Assembly (NCBI GenBank): GCA_903912795.1
Contig: CAIWIS010000237.1
Coordinates: 1 to 64,000, forward strand
Direction of reading: 5' to 3'
Length of the DNA: 64,000 bases
Source of the DNA: an uncultured Bacteroidales bacterium
Lineage (GTDB): Bacteria > Bacteroidota > Bacteroidia > Bacteroidales > Paludibacteraceae
Made by a program: the position numbers and the translations under genes. The notes below the pieces were generated by a model. It did not search any database. It was not told where the DNA came from and saw only the letters and a program-made list of their open reading frames with translations. Below are positions 36,320 to 44,266 of this stretch, one piece after another; position 1 is the first letter of the stretch; each line of letters begins with the position of its first letter.

Positions 36320-36985
36320 TTACATGTTCACGCAGGTTATAATTTCTGCGTTCCATTTTAAATTATTATTAACCGCCCCAATAACGGTTATTATTACCTC
36401 AGTCGAATTTACTGAAACTGTTACATTCATGTGTGAATTATCTCTAGATGTATAATCGGATTGATAATCATGTACCGTAACAGATGAACCTATAGATTTA
36501 ACTCTAAATGTTCTTAGGAATGTTGCGCCATCCCCAGGACTTCCAGTAGTCCCTCCAAGTCGTCTAGTCGTAACTTTTAATTCTACTAACCAAGTACCAT
36601 CATTATTGCAATCCATAGTAAATATATTTTGCGGTAAATGAGTGTTAGTAATTAAACTTGCTTGAAAACGTCCATTTTTATCATCAACAATTTTAGTAGG
36701 ACTAATTTTGTCAACATAAAAATCATTAATAATTCCAGGAGCTAAATCAATTGAAATAATATTTCCAGAACCATCTCTAGTAACTGCTAATGATTGCGAA
36801 TCAATAAGCAATCTTGTTGAAATTTCTTGGATATATTGTTCAGTTACCCCTAGAGCGACTACATCGCCAGTGTCTAATTTAATTTTTAACGAATCATCAG
36901 AATCATCAAAATATAAACTAGCCTTACCTGAAGGAGGCGTAGGTATATTACTTGATGAGGTCCCTTTAAAACGTATTCTAGACAC
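36320..36985 (-). CDS. Short tail fibre
   Basis: 221 residues. The start (GKASLYFDDSDDSLKIKLDTG) is a common phage fibre module. The C-terminal ~115 residues (RTFRVKSIGSSVTVHDYQSD) match the tip of the 909-residue fibre. Stop and next start share bases with neighbours. Confidence 0.6.
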   Translation of the reverse strand: MSRIRFKGTSSSNIPTPPSGKASLYFDDSDDSLKIKLDTGDVVALGVTEQYIQEISTRLLIDSQSLAVTRDGSGNIISIDLAPGIINDFYVDKISPTKIVDDKNGRFQASLITNTHLPQNIFTMDCNNDGTWLVELKVTTRRLGGTTGSPGDGATFLRTFRVKSIGSSVTVHDYQSDYTSRDNSHMNVTVSVNSTEVIITVIGAVNNNLKWNAEIITCVNM

Positions 36986-37194
36986 TATTCCTCCAGAATT
37001 AGAGATCCAAGAAGTTCTAGATCTCCATCCACTTCAAAACCATCATGGACAACCATTTGGTTATTTTCTTGAATAGTTAATTTTTTTCCTACTGGAATAT
37101 TTTCATAAGAAAAATTATTGTCATTAACATATTCTATTTTCCCTGTTAAGGGATTTACAACTACCTTCTTCTTAGGTCTTATTGCCTTACTCAT
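36985..37194 (-). CDS. Small fibre-cluster protein
   Basis: 69 residues. VGKKLTIQENNQMVVHDGFE and VDGDLELLGSLILEE form the small beta module found in many phage fibre and decoration proteins. Four-way overlap with neighbours suggests coupled translation. Confidence 0.55.
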   Translation of the reverse strand: MSKAIRPKKKVVVNPLTGKIEYVNDNNFSYENIPVGKKLTIQENNQMVVHDGFEVDGDLELLGSLILEE

Positions 37195-37490
37195 TAGTAA
37201 TCACTCACTTGGATACTTTGAAGATCGCCATCTTCATCATATACAATAGTCACTAATTGTATGTCAATATTATTGAATTGCGATTTTATTTGTAATGGGT
37301 CACCCTCATCTGTTTTACTTAATACTATAATTTTATCAAATGGCTTTGTAAATGTTGAACCATTTCCAACATTTATACTTCCATCAGCATTAACTTTTAG
37401 GCTTCGAGATGGTTGTGTTCCATCTACTAATTGCATAGCTACATCGCCAGCTTGATTAGTCCTAATTGGTAAGCTTGAAAAATCTGCCAT
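37194..37490 (-). CDS. Small fibre-cluster protein
   Basis: 98 residues. Contains RSLKVNADGSINVGNG, also present in the genes ending at 37505 and 38702, and a final strand pair (VTIVYDEDGDLQSIQV) like that of the gene ending at 15469. Likely adaptor. Confidence 0.55.
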   Translation of the reverse strand: MADFSSLPIRTNQAGDVAMQLVDGTQPSRSLKVNADGSINVGNGSTFTKPFDKIIVLSKTDEGDPLQIKSQFNNIDIQLVTIVYDEDGDLQSIQVSDY

Positions 37491-37504
37491 TGTTCAATTC
37501 TTTC

Positions 37505-38224
37505 TTATGCTTCAATTTCCATAAATTGTAATGTTGCATCAAAAGTTCCTGAACCGACACCACCATTAGTGGCATCAATTCTTACAACATCACCTGGAGC
37601 TAATATTATACCAAAAGAACTAGCCGTATTCAAGTCCATAGTTTGACTGAATTGTGTATGGGCCATTCTAGTCTTTATAAGAATATCACTATTTTTATAA
37701 AGAATATAGCTACTATTCTGATCACCACTTATATAAACTTTTTGAAGATAGTACTGAGCTTGTCCTGAAGGTGCTGTATAATTAACTATCGTACTAGTTA
37801 TTCCTACATTTACTCCAGTAATTGTACCATAAGTTAATTTAGTTGGTCCTACAGGAACTTGCTTTGTTGTTGCAGTTATTGTCGGATTTAAAAGATTAAC
37901 ATCTAATCCGGTTTTAGACTGCAAAGTAGTTGTAGTCGCTAAATTAACTCCATCTCCAATTCTAACACTATCATTTGATTGATCAATATTTAATTCTAAA
38001 CCATTAGTAATATTAGCATCAATCGAACCATCAGCATTAATTTTAAGGTGTTTAGTTCCTGTTGGATCAGAAATAGCTATATTATCACCGCCAGCAGCGT
38101 CAATAACTATATCCATGCTACCAACAGTAGCATTAACTTGAGCATCAACTTTTAATTTTTTAGTAGATTCATCATATACGCTACGCAGTACCTGATTACC
38201 ATCTAACTTCGTCATGCCCGACAA
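37505..38224 (-). CDS. Tail fibre/adaptor with shared N-terminal tag
   Basis: 239 residues. Tag (KLDGNQVLRSVYDESTKKLK) followed by VIDAAGGDNIAI and LKINADGSIDANI, the same module order as in the gene ending at 38702. The C-terminal ~100 residues are a jelly-roll-like domain (YYLQKVYISGDQNSSYILYK). First gene after the promoter at 38240. Confidence 0.6.
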   Translation of the reverse strand: MSGMTKLDGNQVLRSVYDESTKKLKVDAQVNATVGSMDIVIDAAGGDNIAISDPTGTKHLKINADGSIDANITNGLELNIDQSNDSVRIGDGVNLATTTTLQSKTGLDVNLLNPTITATTKQVPVGPTKLTYGTITGVNVGITSTIVNYTAPSGQAQYYLQKVYISGDQNSSYILYKNSDILIKTRMAHTQFSQTMDLNTASSFGIILAPGDVVRIDATNGGVGSGTFDATLQFMEIEA

Positions 38225-38232
38225 ATTGCACC

Positions 38233-38253
38233 TCTATAGATAAACTTGTTAAT
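38233..38253 (-). promoter_or_regulatory. Predicted late promoter (copy 9)
   Basis: Minus strand: ATTAACAAGTTTAT then CTATAGAGGTG, 16 bases before the fibre start. Second copy with a near-complete T7-like CTATAG end. Confidence 0.6.
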
Positions 38254-38258
38254 CTGTA

Positions 38259-38287
38259 TTGATTTTTAGTAAAAATAAAGATATAAT
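38259..38287 (+). promoter_or_regulatory. Sigma70 promoter
   Basis: TTGATT, 17 bases, TATAAT, 24 bases upstream of the 38312 ATG. AGTCGATT sits right before that ATG. Confidence 0.6.
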
Positions 38288-38311
38288 AGAATAAATCATT
38301 AGGAGTCGATT

Positions 38312-38449
38312 ATGAAATACGGTCTTTTTATGAAAAAAGACAATAAACTCTTGGAATTTCAAGAACTTAAAGATTTATATGAATTTATTTTAAAAGCTCA
38401 ATTGGAAATTGATTCGTACAAAATTTATAAATTAGAGGATGTGTTATAA
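38312..38449 (+). CDS. Small hypothetical protein
   Basis: 45 residues (MKYGLFMKKDNKLLEFQELK...). Good promoter and AGGAG RBS. No recognised domain. Confidence 0.6.
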   Translation: MKYGLFMKKDNKLLEFQELKDLYEFILKAQLEIDSYKIYKLEDVL

Positions 38450-38450
38450 T

Positions 38451-38705
38451 ATGGGTAAATACGGATTATATATAGTTTTAGTTGTAGTTTTAGGATTTAC
38501 AGGAATTATCTATTACATGGCCGAACAACCACCTAAAATGGTTATCCAAGTATTAAGCATTGCTGAAAATTCGTATTTTTTAGGATGTGCCGAAAATTTG
38601 TTTGAAATTTCCGGTCTCCCCAAAGACGAAATTATTGTTATTTGTAAAGAAGAATCTAAAACTTATAGAGCAAATATGGCCCGATTTATTGGTGAAGAGA
38701 ACTAA
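38451..38705 (+). CDS. Small membrane-anchored protein
   Basis: 84 residues from the ATG at 38451. One N-terminal membrane helix (GLYIVLVVVLGFTGIIYYM), then a soluble domain with two Cys. It shares its first residues (KYGLF/KYGLY) with the previous protein. Probably early, membrane-located. Confidence 0.6.
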   Translation: MGKYGLYIVLVVVLGFTGIIYYMAEQPPKMVIQVLSIAENSYFLGCAENLFEISGLPKDEIIVICKEESKTYRANMARFIGEEN

Positions 38706-40156
38706 TAAATTTCTCTCCACTGAAGACTAACGCCAACATTAGTAGCTTTGCTATCAATGTTGGTGGCTACTATTACATATATTTCAGAATCAGTACTATC
38801 ATAATTTTGGACAATATAATTCTTTTTTGCACTACTAGGTAAATTTGCGCTTGGTGCTCCACCAGCCTTATTTCCACCATTTACCGCAGAAGCGCAATAA
38901 CCGCCATCCAACCTGTCTCCACCGGAATAACCAGTAGCTAAAGCGTAATACTCTACACCGCTATCAGCATTAACACTAGTCCAAACACCTGAACCTCCAG
39001 TTAAGCTGGCTATATTTGGTAATTTAATTATACTATAAGATATATTTCCTGAATCGCTAAAAATATTAGCATTTCCTAATCTTACGATCATTCTATTTTG
39101 ATAAGTTTTATATGCGTTTTTAAGTCTTATAGCCATTATAGGTAATGTTGCACCTGCAGCTAAAGAACGTAAAGATGGATTAGCAACAGACCAATCTATT
39201 CCTGCCTCAACATAACCGCCTTCACTAATTACTGTGGTACAAATTTGATCCATGTAACCGCCAGCAGTCGCACCAGTATTTAAAATTTCACAACGAATAG
39301 GAAGATTTGGATTACTCATATAAACAACATTTAAATTATTCGATCCACTAAATTCGTGAGCTTCAATGTAATTCCCGTTATGCGCAAACCCAACTCTAAC
39401 TCTACCAACACCTAACCATTGAAAATCAATGAATAATAATTGAGTTTTAGTAATATCTAAATTAAATCCACTAATTCCGGTACCATTACATTTATCTATA
39501 TTCCATGCAGATTGGGGAATTCTAGTATCTACAGGAGAACCAGTTACATAACTTCTTAATACGATATTTAATGTTCCATTACCAACTTGTTCAAAAAATA
39601 TACCATTGTTATCATCAAAATAACCAGTGCGTTTAGTGACATTAGAAACTGCCGTATAAAAATTAAAACTAGCTAAAGTTAATTGACTTTTACCAGGCAT
39701 ATAATGATGATAAAATTTCGTTTGATGAACTGCCCTACTAGATACATTTGACGTTGTTGCTAATCTTGCACAAGCTTGATTTGATTGAAATGCTATTGTC
39801 GCACCATTAACTGTATAGTCAATAAAATTAGGATCTAAACCATAAAGATGTTTATAATCGCCTAAAGTAAAAGGTGATGAAATTCTTTGTCTAGCAAAAG
39901 CATCTAATGATCCTACTGACGGTGTAGTGATAACATTTCCGACAACATTTATACTTCCATCAGCATTTACATTAAGAAAATTGTTGCCATCTTGACTCGC
40001 AACTGATATATTATCACCTGAAGCTGCATCAATTACAACTTCAACGCTATTCATTTCAGAAATTGAAGCATCAACTCTAAGACGGTTATTAGGTTCGTCA
40101 TAAGCCTTGCGAATAATTTGTGGCGCATCTAATTTGGAAGTTATTATATCACTCAT
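38702..40156 (-). CDS. Tail fibre/spike with shared N-terminal tag
   Basis: 484 residues. Tag (KLDAPQIIRKAYDEPNNRLR), VVIDAASGDNISV and LNVNADGSINVVGN modules, then a ~390-residue beta domain opening DAFARQRISSPFTLGDYKHL and RHxx-type strands common in phage capsid-associated lectin-like proteins. Likely a receptor-binding or decoration protein. Confidence 0.6.
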   Translation of the reverse strand: MSDIITSKLDAPQIIRKAYDEPNNRLRVDASISEMNSVEVVIDAASGDNISVASQDGNNFLNVNADGSINVVGNVITTPSVGSLDAFARQRISSPFTLGDYKHLYGLDPNFIDYTVNGATIAFQSNQACARLATTSNVSSRAVHQTKFYHHYMPGKSQLTLASFNFYTAVSNVTKRTGYFDDNNGIFFEQVGNGTLNIVLRSYVTGSPVDTRIPQSAWNIDKCNGTGISGFNLDITKTQLLFIDFQWLGVGRVRVGFAHNGNYIEAHEFSGSNNLNVVYMSNPNLPIRCEILNTGATAGGYMDQICTTVISEGGYVEAGIDWSVANPSLRSLAAGATLPIMAIRLKNAYKTYQNRMIVRLGNANIFSDSGNISYSIIKLPNIASLTGGSGVWTSVNADSGVEYYALATGYSGGDRLDGGYCASAVNGGNKAGGAPSANLPSSAKKNYIVQNYDSTDSEIYVIVATNIDSKATNVGVSLQWREIY

Positions 40157-40167
40157 AAGTTTATCTC

Positions 40168-40188
40168 CTAATACATAGACTTGTTAAT
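40168..40188 (-). promoter_or_regulatory. Predicted late promoter (copy 10)
   Basis: Minus strand: ATTAACAAGTCTAT then GTATTAGGAG; AGGAG is the RBS for the gene starting at 40156. Confidence 0.55.
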
Positions 40189-40201
40189 AGAAAAGTATTT
40201 A

Positions 40202-40441
40202 ATGAAAAATATAGAATTAATACAAGAAATATTAGAAAAACAAAATGAAATTAAGTACTTAGGTTATTTATTGATAGTTGATTACAGGACTGGTGAAGTT
40301 TCATTAAAAATGAGTGCTTCTGGAGTGTCAAGAAATTTTAAATTTAAAAATATGAATGAATGTCTTAATAAAATTATTGATATAATACGACAACTTAAGC
40401 GTTTAGAAACGTATTATTTACGAAAACAAAGTCTAAAATAA
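40202..40441 (+). CDS. Small hypothetical protein
   Basis: 79 residues, helical ends around a short beta hairpin. Starts at the ATG at 40202; a TTG at 40181 lies in the promoter motif. No strong RBS. Confidence 0.5.
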   Translation: MKNIELIQEILEKQNEIKYLGYLLIVDYRTGEVSLKMSASGVSRNFKFKNMNECLNKIIDIIRQLKRLETYYLRKQSLK

Positions 40442-40607
40442 AACCAGGGCGAGCCGGACGCGACTCCGGCATTATGCTTACTATGGGTATTCTTTAACCA
40501 TTAATTCAGCAAACTCTATTGTCTTTTGCGCGTGTTCTTTGTGAAACGATTAGAGAGGTTCTCTAAAACCTTTCGTACACAGCTTCCACGCCTTCGCCCC
40601 AAAAATA
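40442..40607 (+). other. GC-rich gene-free island between converging genes
   Basis: 166 bases noticeably richer in G/C than all flanking DNA. Contains GCCGGA-cgcgac-TCCGGC, TTAGAG-(5)-CTCTAA, and outer arms GGGCGA (40448-40453) and TCGCCC near 40595 that could close the whole island. On the minus strand one frame is open except for a single in-frame TAA. No U-run follows the hairpins. It may be a structured RNA, a shared terminator region or a gene remnant. Confidence 0.4.
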
Positions 40608-41924
40608 CTATAAAATATTAGCAGCTAGTTCAGCAAGTTCAGATCTTTCACCTTTAGTTAAAGTAACATGCGCTGCAATAGCATGTCCTCTAAATTTTTC
40701 AACAGCATATGTCAATCCGCTATTTGCAGAATCAATATATGGATTATCAATTTGATACACGTCACCAGTCAAAACAATTTTAGTTCCCACTCCGGCACGA
40801 GTAATAATAGTTTTAATTTCATGCGGAGTTAAATTTTGAGCTTCATCAACTATAAGATATTGTTGAGGAATACTACGTCCTCGAATATAAGTTAATGGTT
40901 CAATATTTAAAATGCCTTGAGCAATTAATTCCTGAGCGCGCCCTGCGGCCTTTTTATCGGCCCCCATCAAATATTCTACGTTATCAAAAATTGGTTGCAT
41001 CCAAGGATTTAACTTTTCCTCAACAGTTCCAGGTAGATAGCCAATATCTTTACCCATTGGAAAAATTGGGCGAGACACTAAAAGTTTTTTATATTGCTTA
41101 TCGTCCAAAATTTTTTGAAGACCTGCAGCTATTGCTAGTAAAGTTTTACCTGTTCCAGCTTTTCCAACCAAAGATACCAATTTAATTTCATCATTTAATA
41201 AACAATCCATAGCAAAAGCTTGCTCGACATTATGGGCATGAATACCCCAAATATTTTCATCAACTCCAACTAAAGGAACGATGCCTTGAGCTTGTTCTGA
41301 ATATCGACCAATTCCTGATAAACTGGAATTTGATTTATCTTTCAGGATAACGTACTGATTTGCGTAAAGTTTAATGTCAGTTTTTAAAACGCCAGCTTGA
41401 TAAAATGTATCTAAATCTTTGTAAGTTACTGGAATCTCTAGATAACTTTCATAAAGATTATCTTTATTAATTTCATTGCCATCATAATCTTTTGCTACCA
41501 CTCCATAAACATCGGCCATAATTCTAAGATTAATATCTTTACTAATTAACTCAACCGTTGATTTTGGAAATTGTTTTTTCAGGACTAATGCGGTATTTAA
41601 AATTCTATTATCAGCTTTTTGTGCATCCAGTTCTTTTGGCATTTCAGTTAGCATTAAATCAATGTTAACATAAATCACAATTTTAGTATCATCTACTTTA
41701 ATTCCTTCAGCTAAAGAACCCTTAGCTCTCAGGATGTCTATAAATCTACTAAATTGTCGCGCATTTCGACCATTTTCTCCTTGGTCTTTTTTAAATTTAT
41801 CTACTTCTTCTATAACTGAGATCGGAATATATATGTCCGCGTCTCCTAAACGTAAAATAGCTTGAAAATCAAAAAGAATTACATTGGTATCGACTACTAT
41901 CTTTTTGCGTTTTATTTTGCTCAA
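40608..41924 (-). CDS. phoH: PhoH-like protein (PIN domain plus ATPase)
   Basis: 438 residues. N-terminal PIN-type nuclease domain (KKIVVDTNVILFDFQ, then ISVIEEVDKFKKD and GRNARQFSRF, ~5-150). C-terminal PhoH ATPase with SLVGKAGTGKTLLAIAA (Walker A), YLIVDEAQNLTPHEIKTI (Walker B) and LTGDVYQID. Such PIN-PhoH proteins are RNA helicase/ribonuclease-like and frequent in phages. The phage role is unknown. No promoter motif within 60 bases; it probably follows the one at 42190. Confidence 0.85.
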   Translation of the reverse strand: MSKIKRKKIVVDTNVILFDFQAILRLGDADIYIPISVIEEVDKFKKDQGENGRNARQFSRFIDILRAKGSLAEGIKVDDTKIVIYVNIDLMLTEMPKELDAQKADNRILNTALVLKKQFPKSTVELISKDINLRIMADVYGVVAKDYDGNEINKDNLYESYLEIPVTYKDLDTFYQAGVLKTDIKLYANQYVILKDKSNSSLSGIGRYSEQAQGIVPLVGVDENIWGIHAHNVEQAFAMDCLLNDEIKLVSLVGKAGTGKTLLAIAAGLQKILDDKQYKKLLVSRPIFPMGKDIGYLPGTVEEKLNPWMQPIFDNVEYLMGADKKAAGRAQELIAQGILNIEPLTYIRGRSIPQQYLIVDEAQNLTPHEIKTIITRAGVGTKIVLTGDVYQIDNPYIDSANSGLTYAVEKFRGHAIAAHVTLTKGERSELAELAANIL

Positions 41925-41990
41925 AGAATCTCCAACAAGTTTAATTTACATTATTATATCAAATAGAAGATAAAAAAACAAACTTATCGT

Positions 41991-42173
41991 TTATTTTTTG
42001 AAAAGTTTTTTGAAGCGTGTTTCTTTAGGGAGTTTATCATAACTTTTTTTACCGACATTTTCTTCAGTAAATTCTTTAGCCATTTCATGGTCAATCTTTT
42101 TTTGTTTAGCCATTTCTGGATTGTGCTCCATCATCTTCATAAACTTAAATTGAGCTTTACTCTTTGCTGGCAT
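41991..42173 (-). CDS. DUF3008-like small basic protein
   Basis: 60 residues, very basic. MPAKSKAQFKFMKMM with later AKEF and a Lys-rich end matches the short family usually written MPAKSKAQ-x-x-F(M) in phages and bacteria (DUF3008). Function unknown. Follows the promoter at 42190. Confidence 0.6.
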   Translation of the reverse strand: MPAKSKAQFKFMKMMEHNPEMAKQKKIDHEMAKEFTEENVGKKSYDKLPKETRFKKLFKK

Positions 42174-42182
42174 TTTATGTAC

Positions 42183-42203
42183 TCCTTAAAGATACTTGTT
42201 AAT
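42183..42203 (-). promoter_or_regulatory. Predicted late promoter (copy 11)
   Basis: Minus strand: ATTAACAAGTATCT then TTAAGGAG; AAGGAG is the RBS of the small basic protein. Confidence 0.5.
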
Positions 42204-42211
42204 AAATTATG

Positions 42212-42240
42212 TTGACAGTCGATTAGCATTTTGATATGAT
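42212..42240 (+). promoter_or_regulatory. Sigma70 promoter for the 42.3-45.2 kb operon
   Basis: TTGACA, 17 bases, TATGAT. AGTCGATT lies at the -35/spacer junction, as near the promoter at 20443. First ATG is 21 bases downstream with AAAGGGAG. Confidence 0.7.
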
Positions 42241-42260
42241 TTTAATATAAAGGGAGTATT

Positions 42261-42530
42261 ATGTGGGCCGCTAGATATGAAAATTTAGATAAACTTAATA
42301 AAGAACTTAATGAATGTGCTGCTCCAATTATGGATTATATTAATAAATTCAAAGTTCCTGTAAAATCCGTATTTGTTAGTCCTGAAATGTATGATAAATT
42401 AGCATCTCTGTTACAACAAAAACAATGGGAAGAATTTTTATTATTTAAAGATCCCGATCATGTTGCACATAGATACATAATTATTTATGGTCCGCATGGT
42501 CCAGTTGAAATTAAACGTAAAGTTGATTAG
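42261..42530 (+). CDS. Small hypothetical protein
   Basis: 89 residues, mixed alpha/beta (KSVFVSPEMYDKLASLLQQK, HRYIIIYGPHGPVEI). First gene of a long run of small plus-strand genes. Not recognised. Confidence 0.6.
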   Translation: MWAARYENLDKLNKELNECAAPIMDYINKFKVPVKSVFVSPEMYDKLASLLQQKQWEEFLLFKDPDHVAHRYIIIYGPHGPVEIKRKVD

Positions 42531-42538
42531 AGGTTATT

Positions 42539-42889
42539 ATGGATTTAATAGTTACTGATATGCAATCGTATGAGCATGGTAAATGGATTCGACAAAACGA
42601 TCTTATGATAATTGAAACAAAGTCACCTTATGATATACATAATTTTCCCAGGGGTTATCCATATGATTATTCCACTTTAAAATATCTCGCTAAAAACGAA
42701 TCTAATGGTAATGATTGTATTAGTATTAAAGTTATTGGATGGGCATCAAAAGTAATCATACCTCAAAAAGAAACTCTTAATATTGAATATAATGGTAATG
42801 TTGTAAAAATTAATAAATCAGGACATTATAAAGTAAGTACTGTTGGTGGCAAATTAGTTATTGAGGAAATTGATAATGAAAAGAAGTGA
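42539..42889 (+). CDS. Small hypothetical protein
   Basis: 116 residues, beta-rich C-terminus (VVKINKSGHYKVSTVGGKLV). RBS GAGG. Overlaps the next start. Not recognised. Confidence 0.55.
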   Translation: MDLIVTDMQSYEHGKWIRQNDLMIIETKSPYDIHNFPRGYPYDYSTLKYLAKNESNGNDCISIKVIGWASKVIIPQKETLNIEYNGNVVKINKSGHYKVSTVGGKLVIEEIDNEKK

Positions 42890-43118
42890 TGCGCGTAAGC
42901 TTATAGTTAAAGTTATTACTGGACAATTAGAATATAATGGCATAACATTAGGTAGTGCCGAACTTAATGCAATTGCTGATGATGTGTTATCTGCACTAAT
43001 TGGATTAGGAATGGAACCGCCAGAAGTTGTTACTACAGATCAATTAACTATTGGTAAAGGTATTTTAATAGGATCATTAAGAAAGTCTAGAAATTGGGAG
43101 CCGGAAGATGAAAACTAA
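42876..43118 (+). CDS. MKRS-family small phage protein (paralogue 1)
   Basis: 80 residues from the ATG at 42876. It shares MKRS at the start, GMEPP in the middle and NWEPED at the end with the proteins at 61265 and 61578 (GMQPP/WEPE and MLPP/WEAE). I know this as a common phage hypothetical family without known function. Confidence 0.6.
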   Translation: MKRSDARKLIVKVITGQLEYNGITLGSAELNAIADDVLSALIGLGMEPPEVVTTDQLTIGKGILIGSLRKSRNWEPEDEN

Positions 43119-43356
43119 AGTTAATGCTATACAATGTCGAGGATGTTCTGATATAATTTATTCTAGAGCGCGGCATGATTTCAGGACATGTTCTTGCGGT
43201 AATTGTTCGATTGATGGCGGCTTTGATTATATGAAAATTTCATTTGGATATAATGGATATATTAATATGCCATTAGAAATTAAAGCTACTGAGAAAGATT
43301 TATGGGAAGATTGGAATAGTGGCGAAGATTGCTATGGTTTAATTAAAGTAGATTAG
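43108..43356 (+). CDS. Small zinc-binding phage protein
   Basis: 82 residues. IQCRGCSDIIYSRARHDFRT then CSCGNCSIDGGFDY carries five Cys and the C-x2-C...C-x-C-x2-C pattern of a widespread phage family. Likely zinc-bound, function unknown. Confidence 0.65.
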   Translation: MKTKVNAIQCRGCSDIIYSRARHDFRTCSCGNCSIDGGFDYMKISFGYNGYINMPLEIKATEKDLWEDWNSGEDCYGLIKVD

Positions 43357-43372
43357 AAAGCGCAGGGGAGTA

Positions 43373-43459
43373 ATGGGAAAATCCGAGGGGTTAACTATAA
43401 TAATAGTGGTGGTTGCAATAAGTATGGTGTTTTTAATCGTGAACATTTTAGATTTATGA
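43373..43459 (+). CDS. 28-residue membrane micro-protein
   Basis: MGKSEG then one hydrophobic helix (LTIIIVVVAISMVFLIVNIL). Bounded on both sides by copies of the GCGCAGGGGAGT linker, which gives it a strong RBS. Too short for usual ORF cut-offs. Confidence 0.55.
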   Translation: MGKSEGLTIIIVVVAISMVFLIVNILDL

Positions 43460-43474
43460 AAGCGCAGGGGAGTG

Positions 43475-43792
43475 ATGAACTGTAATTTAACAAATGAAGA
43501 ACGAAAAACAAAAAAAGCGAGATGTAGGTCTTGGGATTGTTCTGCTTGTAATAATTTTTACACTAATTGCTTGAACGAAGAAATAATTAAATTAAACAGA
43601 CAACTTGAGATAGCTGTTAAAGCATTAAGATTTTACAACAACCATAGTAATTGGGCTGAAATAGGAAATTTAAACTACGGTATATATATTATGATGTTAA
43701 ACGAGAAAGATACTACATTAGTCGATGGTAAAATCGTTGGTGGGTTTATCGCTAAGATGGCTTTAGATGATTTAGAAAGCGCAGGGGAGTGA
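43475..43792 (+). CDS. Small Cys-containing hypothetical protein
   Basis: 105 residues from the ATG inside the linker. N-terminus has CRSWDCSACNNFYTNC, a possible zinc site; ends ESAGE through the next linker copy. Not recognised. Confidence 0.55.
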   Translation: MNCNLTNEERKTKKARCRSWDCSACNNFYTNCLNEEIIKLNRQLEIAVKALRFYNNHSNWAEIGNLNYGIYIMMLNEKDTTLVDGKIVGGFIAKMALDDLESAGE

Positions 43793-43793
43793 A

Positions 43794-44024
43794 ATGGCAA
43801 CTTGGACAAACATAAAAATTCCTGAAAGATACGATGATAGACGTTTGCAAGCTTTAACAATTGAAACTTTAAATTTTGAAATCATGCAAAAAGACAAATT
43901 GATTTCTTCACTCTTTACAGAATTAGAAAATATTTTTGATTCGTTGAAAGAAAATAAAAAGATCACGTTAAAATTGGGCAAAGAAACTATTGTTGCAATA
44001 TTAGATGAAAGCGCAGGGGAGTGA
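43794..44024 (+). CDS. Small hypothetical protein
   Basis: 76 residues, helical (LTIETLNFEIMQKDKLISSL). Ends DESAGE, encoded by the linker repeat. Not recognised. Confidence 0.5.
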   Translation: MATWTNIKIPERYDDRRLQALTIETLNFEIMQKDKLISSLFTELENIFDSLKENKKITLKLGKETIVAILDESAGE

Positions 44025-44266
44025 TGAAATCATTAGTAGGTGAATTAGAGGACGAGCGTAGTAGTACAAATTATTCAGAGTTGCTAGTTAAAATAAGAAT
44101 ACTAGAACGAGAGCTAGAGGATAAAAACAGAGCTTTAATTGAAATCATCAAAGAAGAAACGAATAATCAAAGACCTGGTGGCTCTTATTCAAGAAGTTAT
44201 TCAATCGCATATTATGCAATGAAAGCTTATCAACCGTCCGGAATTTCCAGAATGAAAGATGAATAA
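44024..44266 (+). CDS. Small coiled-coil protein
   Basis: 80 residues from the ATG in the linker (TGATG overlap). Acidic/basic coiled coil at ~15-50, then an Arg/Ser/Tyr tail ending RMKDE. Resembles small phage proteins with C-terminal YxAMKAYxP. Function unknown. Confidence 0.5.
   Translation: MKSLVGELEDERSSTNYSELLVKIRILERELEDKNRALIEIIKEETNNQRPGGSYSRSYSIAYYAMKAYQPSGISRMKDE

Larger units (their letters stand above)
43355..44026 (+). repeat. Four copies of a 20-base stop/RBS/start linker
   Basis: GAAAGCGCAGGGGAGTGATG occurs four times, at 43356, 43458, 43775 and 44007, each joining the end of one gene to the start of the next. It encodes the C-terminal ESAGE-stop of two upstream proteins and supplies the RBS (GGGGAG) of the downstream gene. 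The first copy has TAATG, the third GAAATG. Such cassettes allow gene shuffling by homologous recombination. Confidence 0.85.

Noticed and set aside
40442..40607. tmRNA or tRNA-like gene (closing arms GGGCGA/TCGCCC, a short frame with double stop)
   Set aside because: No TTCRA T-loop, no D-arm pattern and no CCA-type end in the right place.
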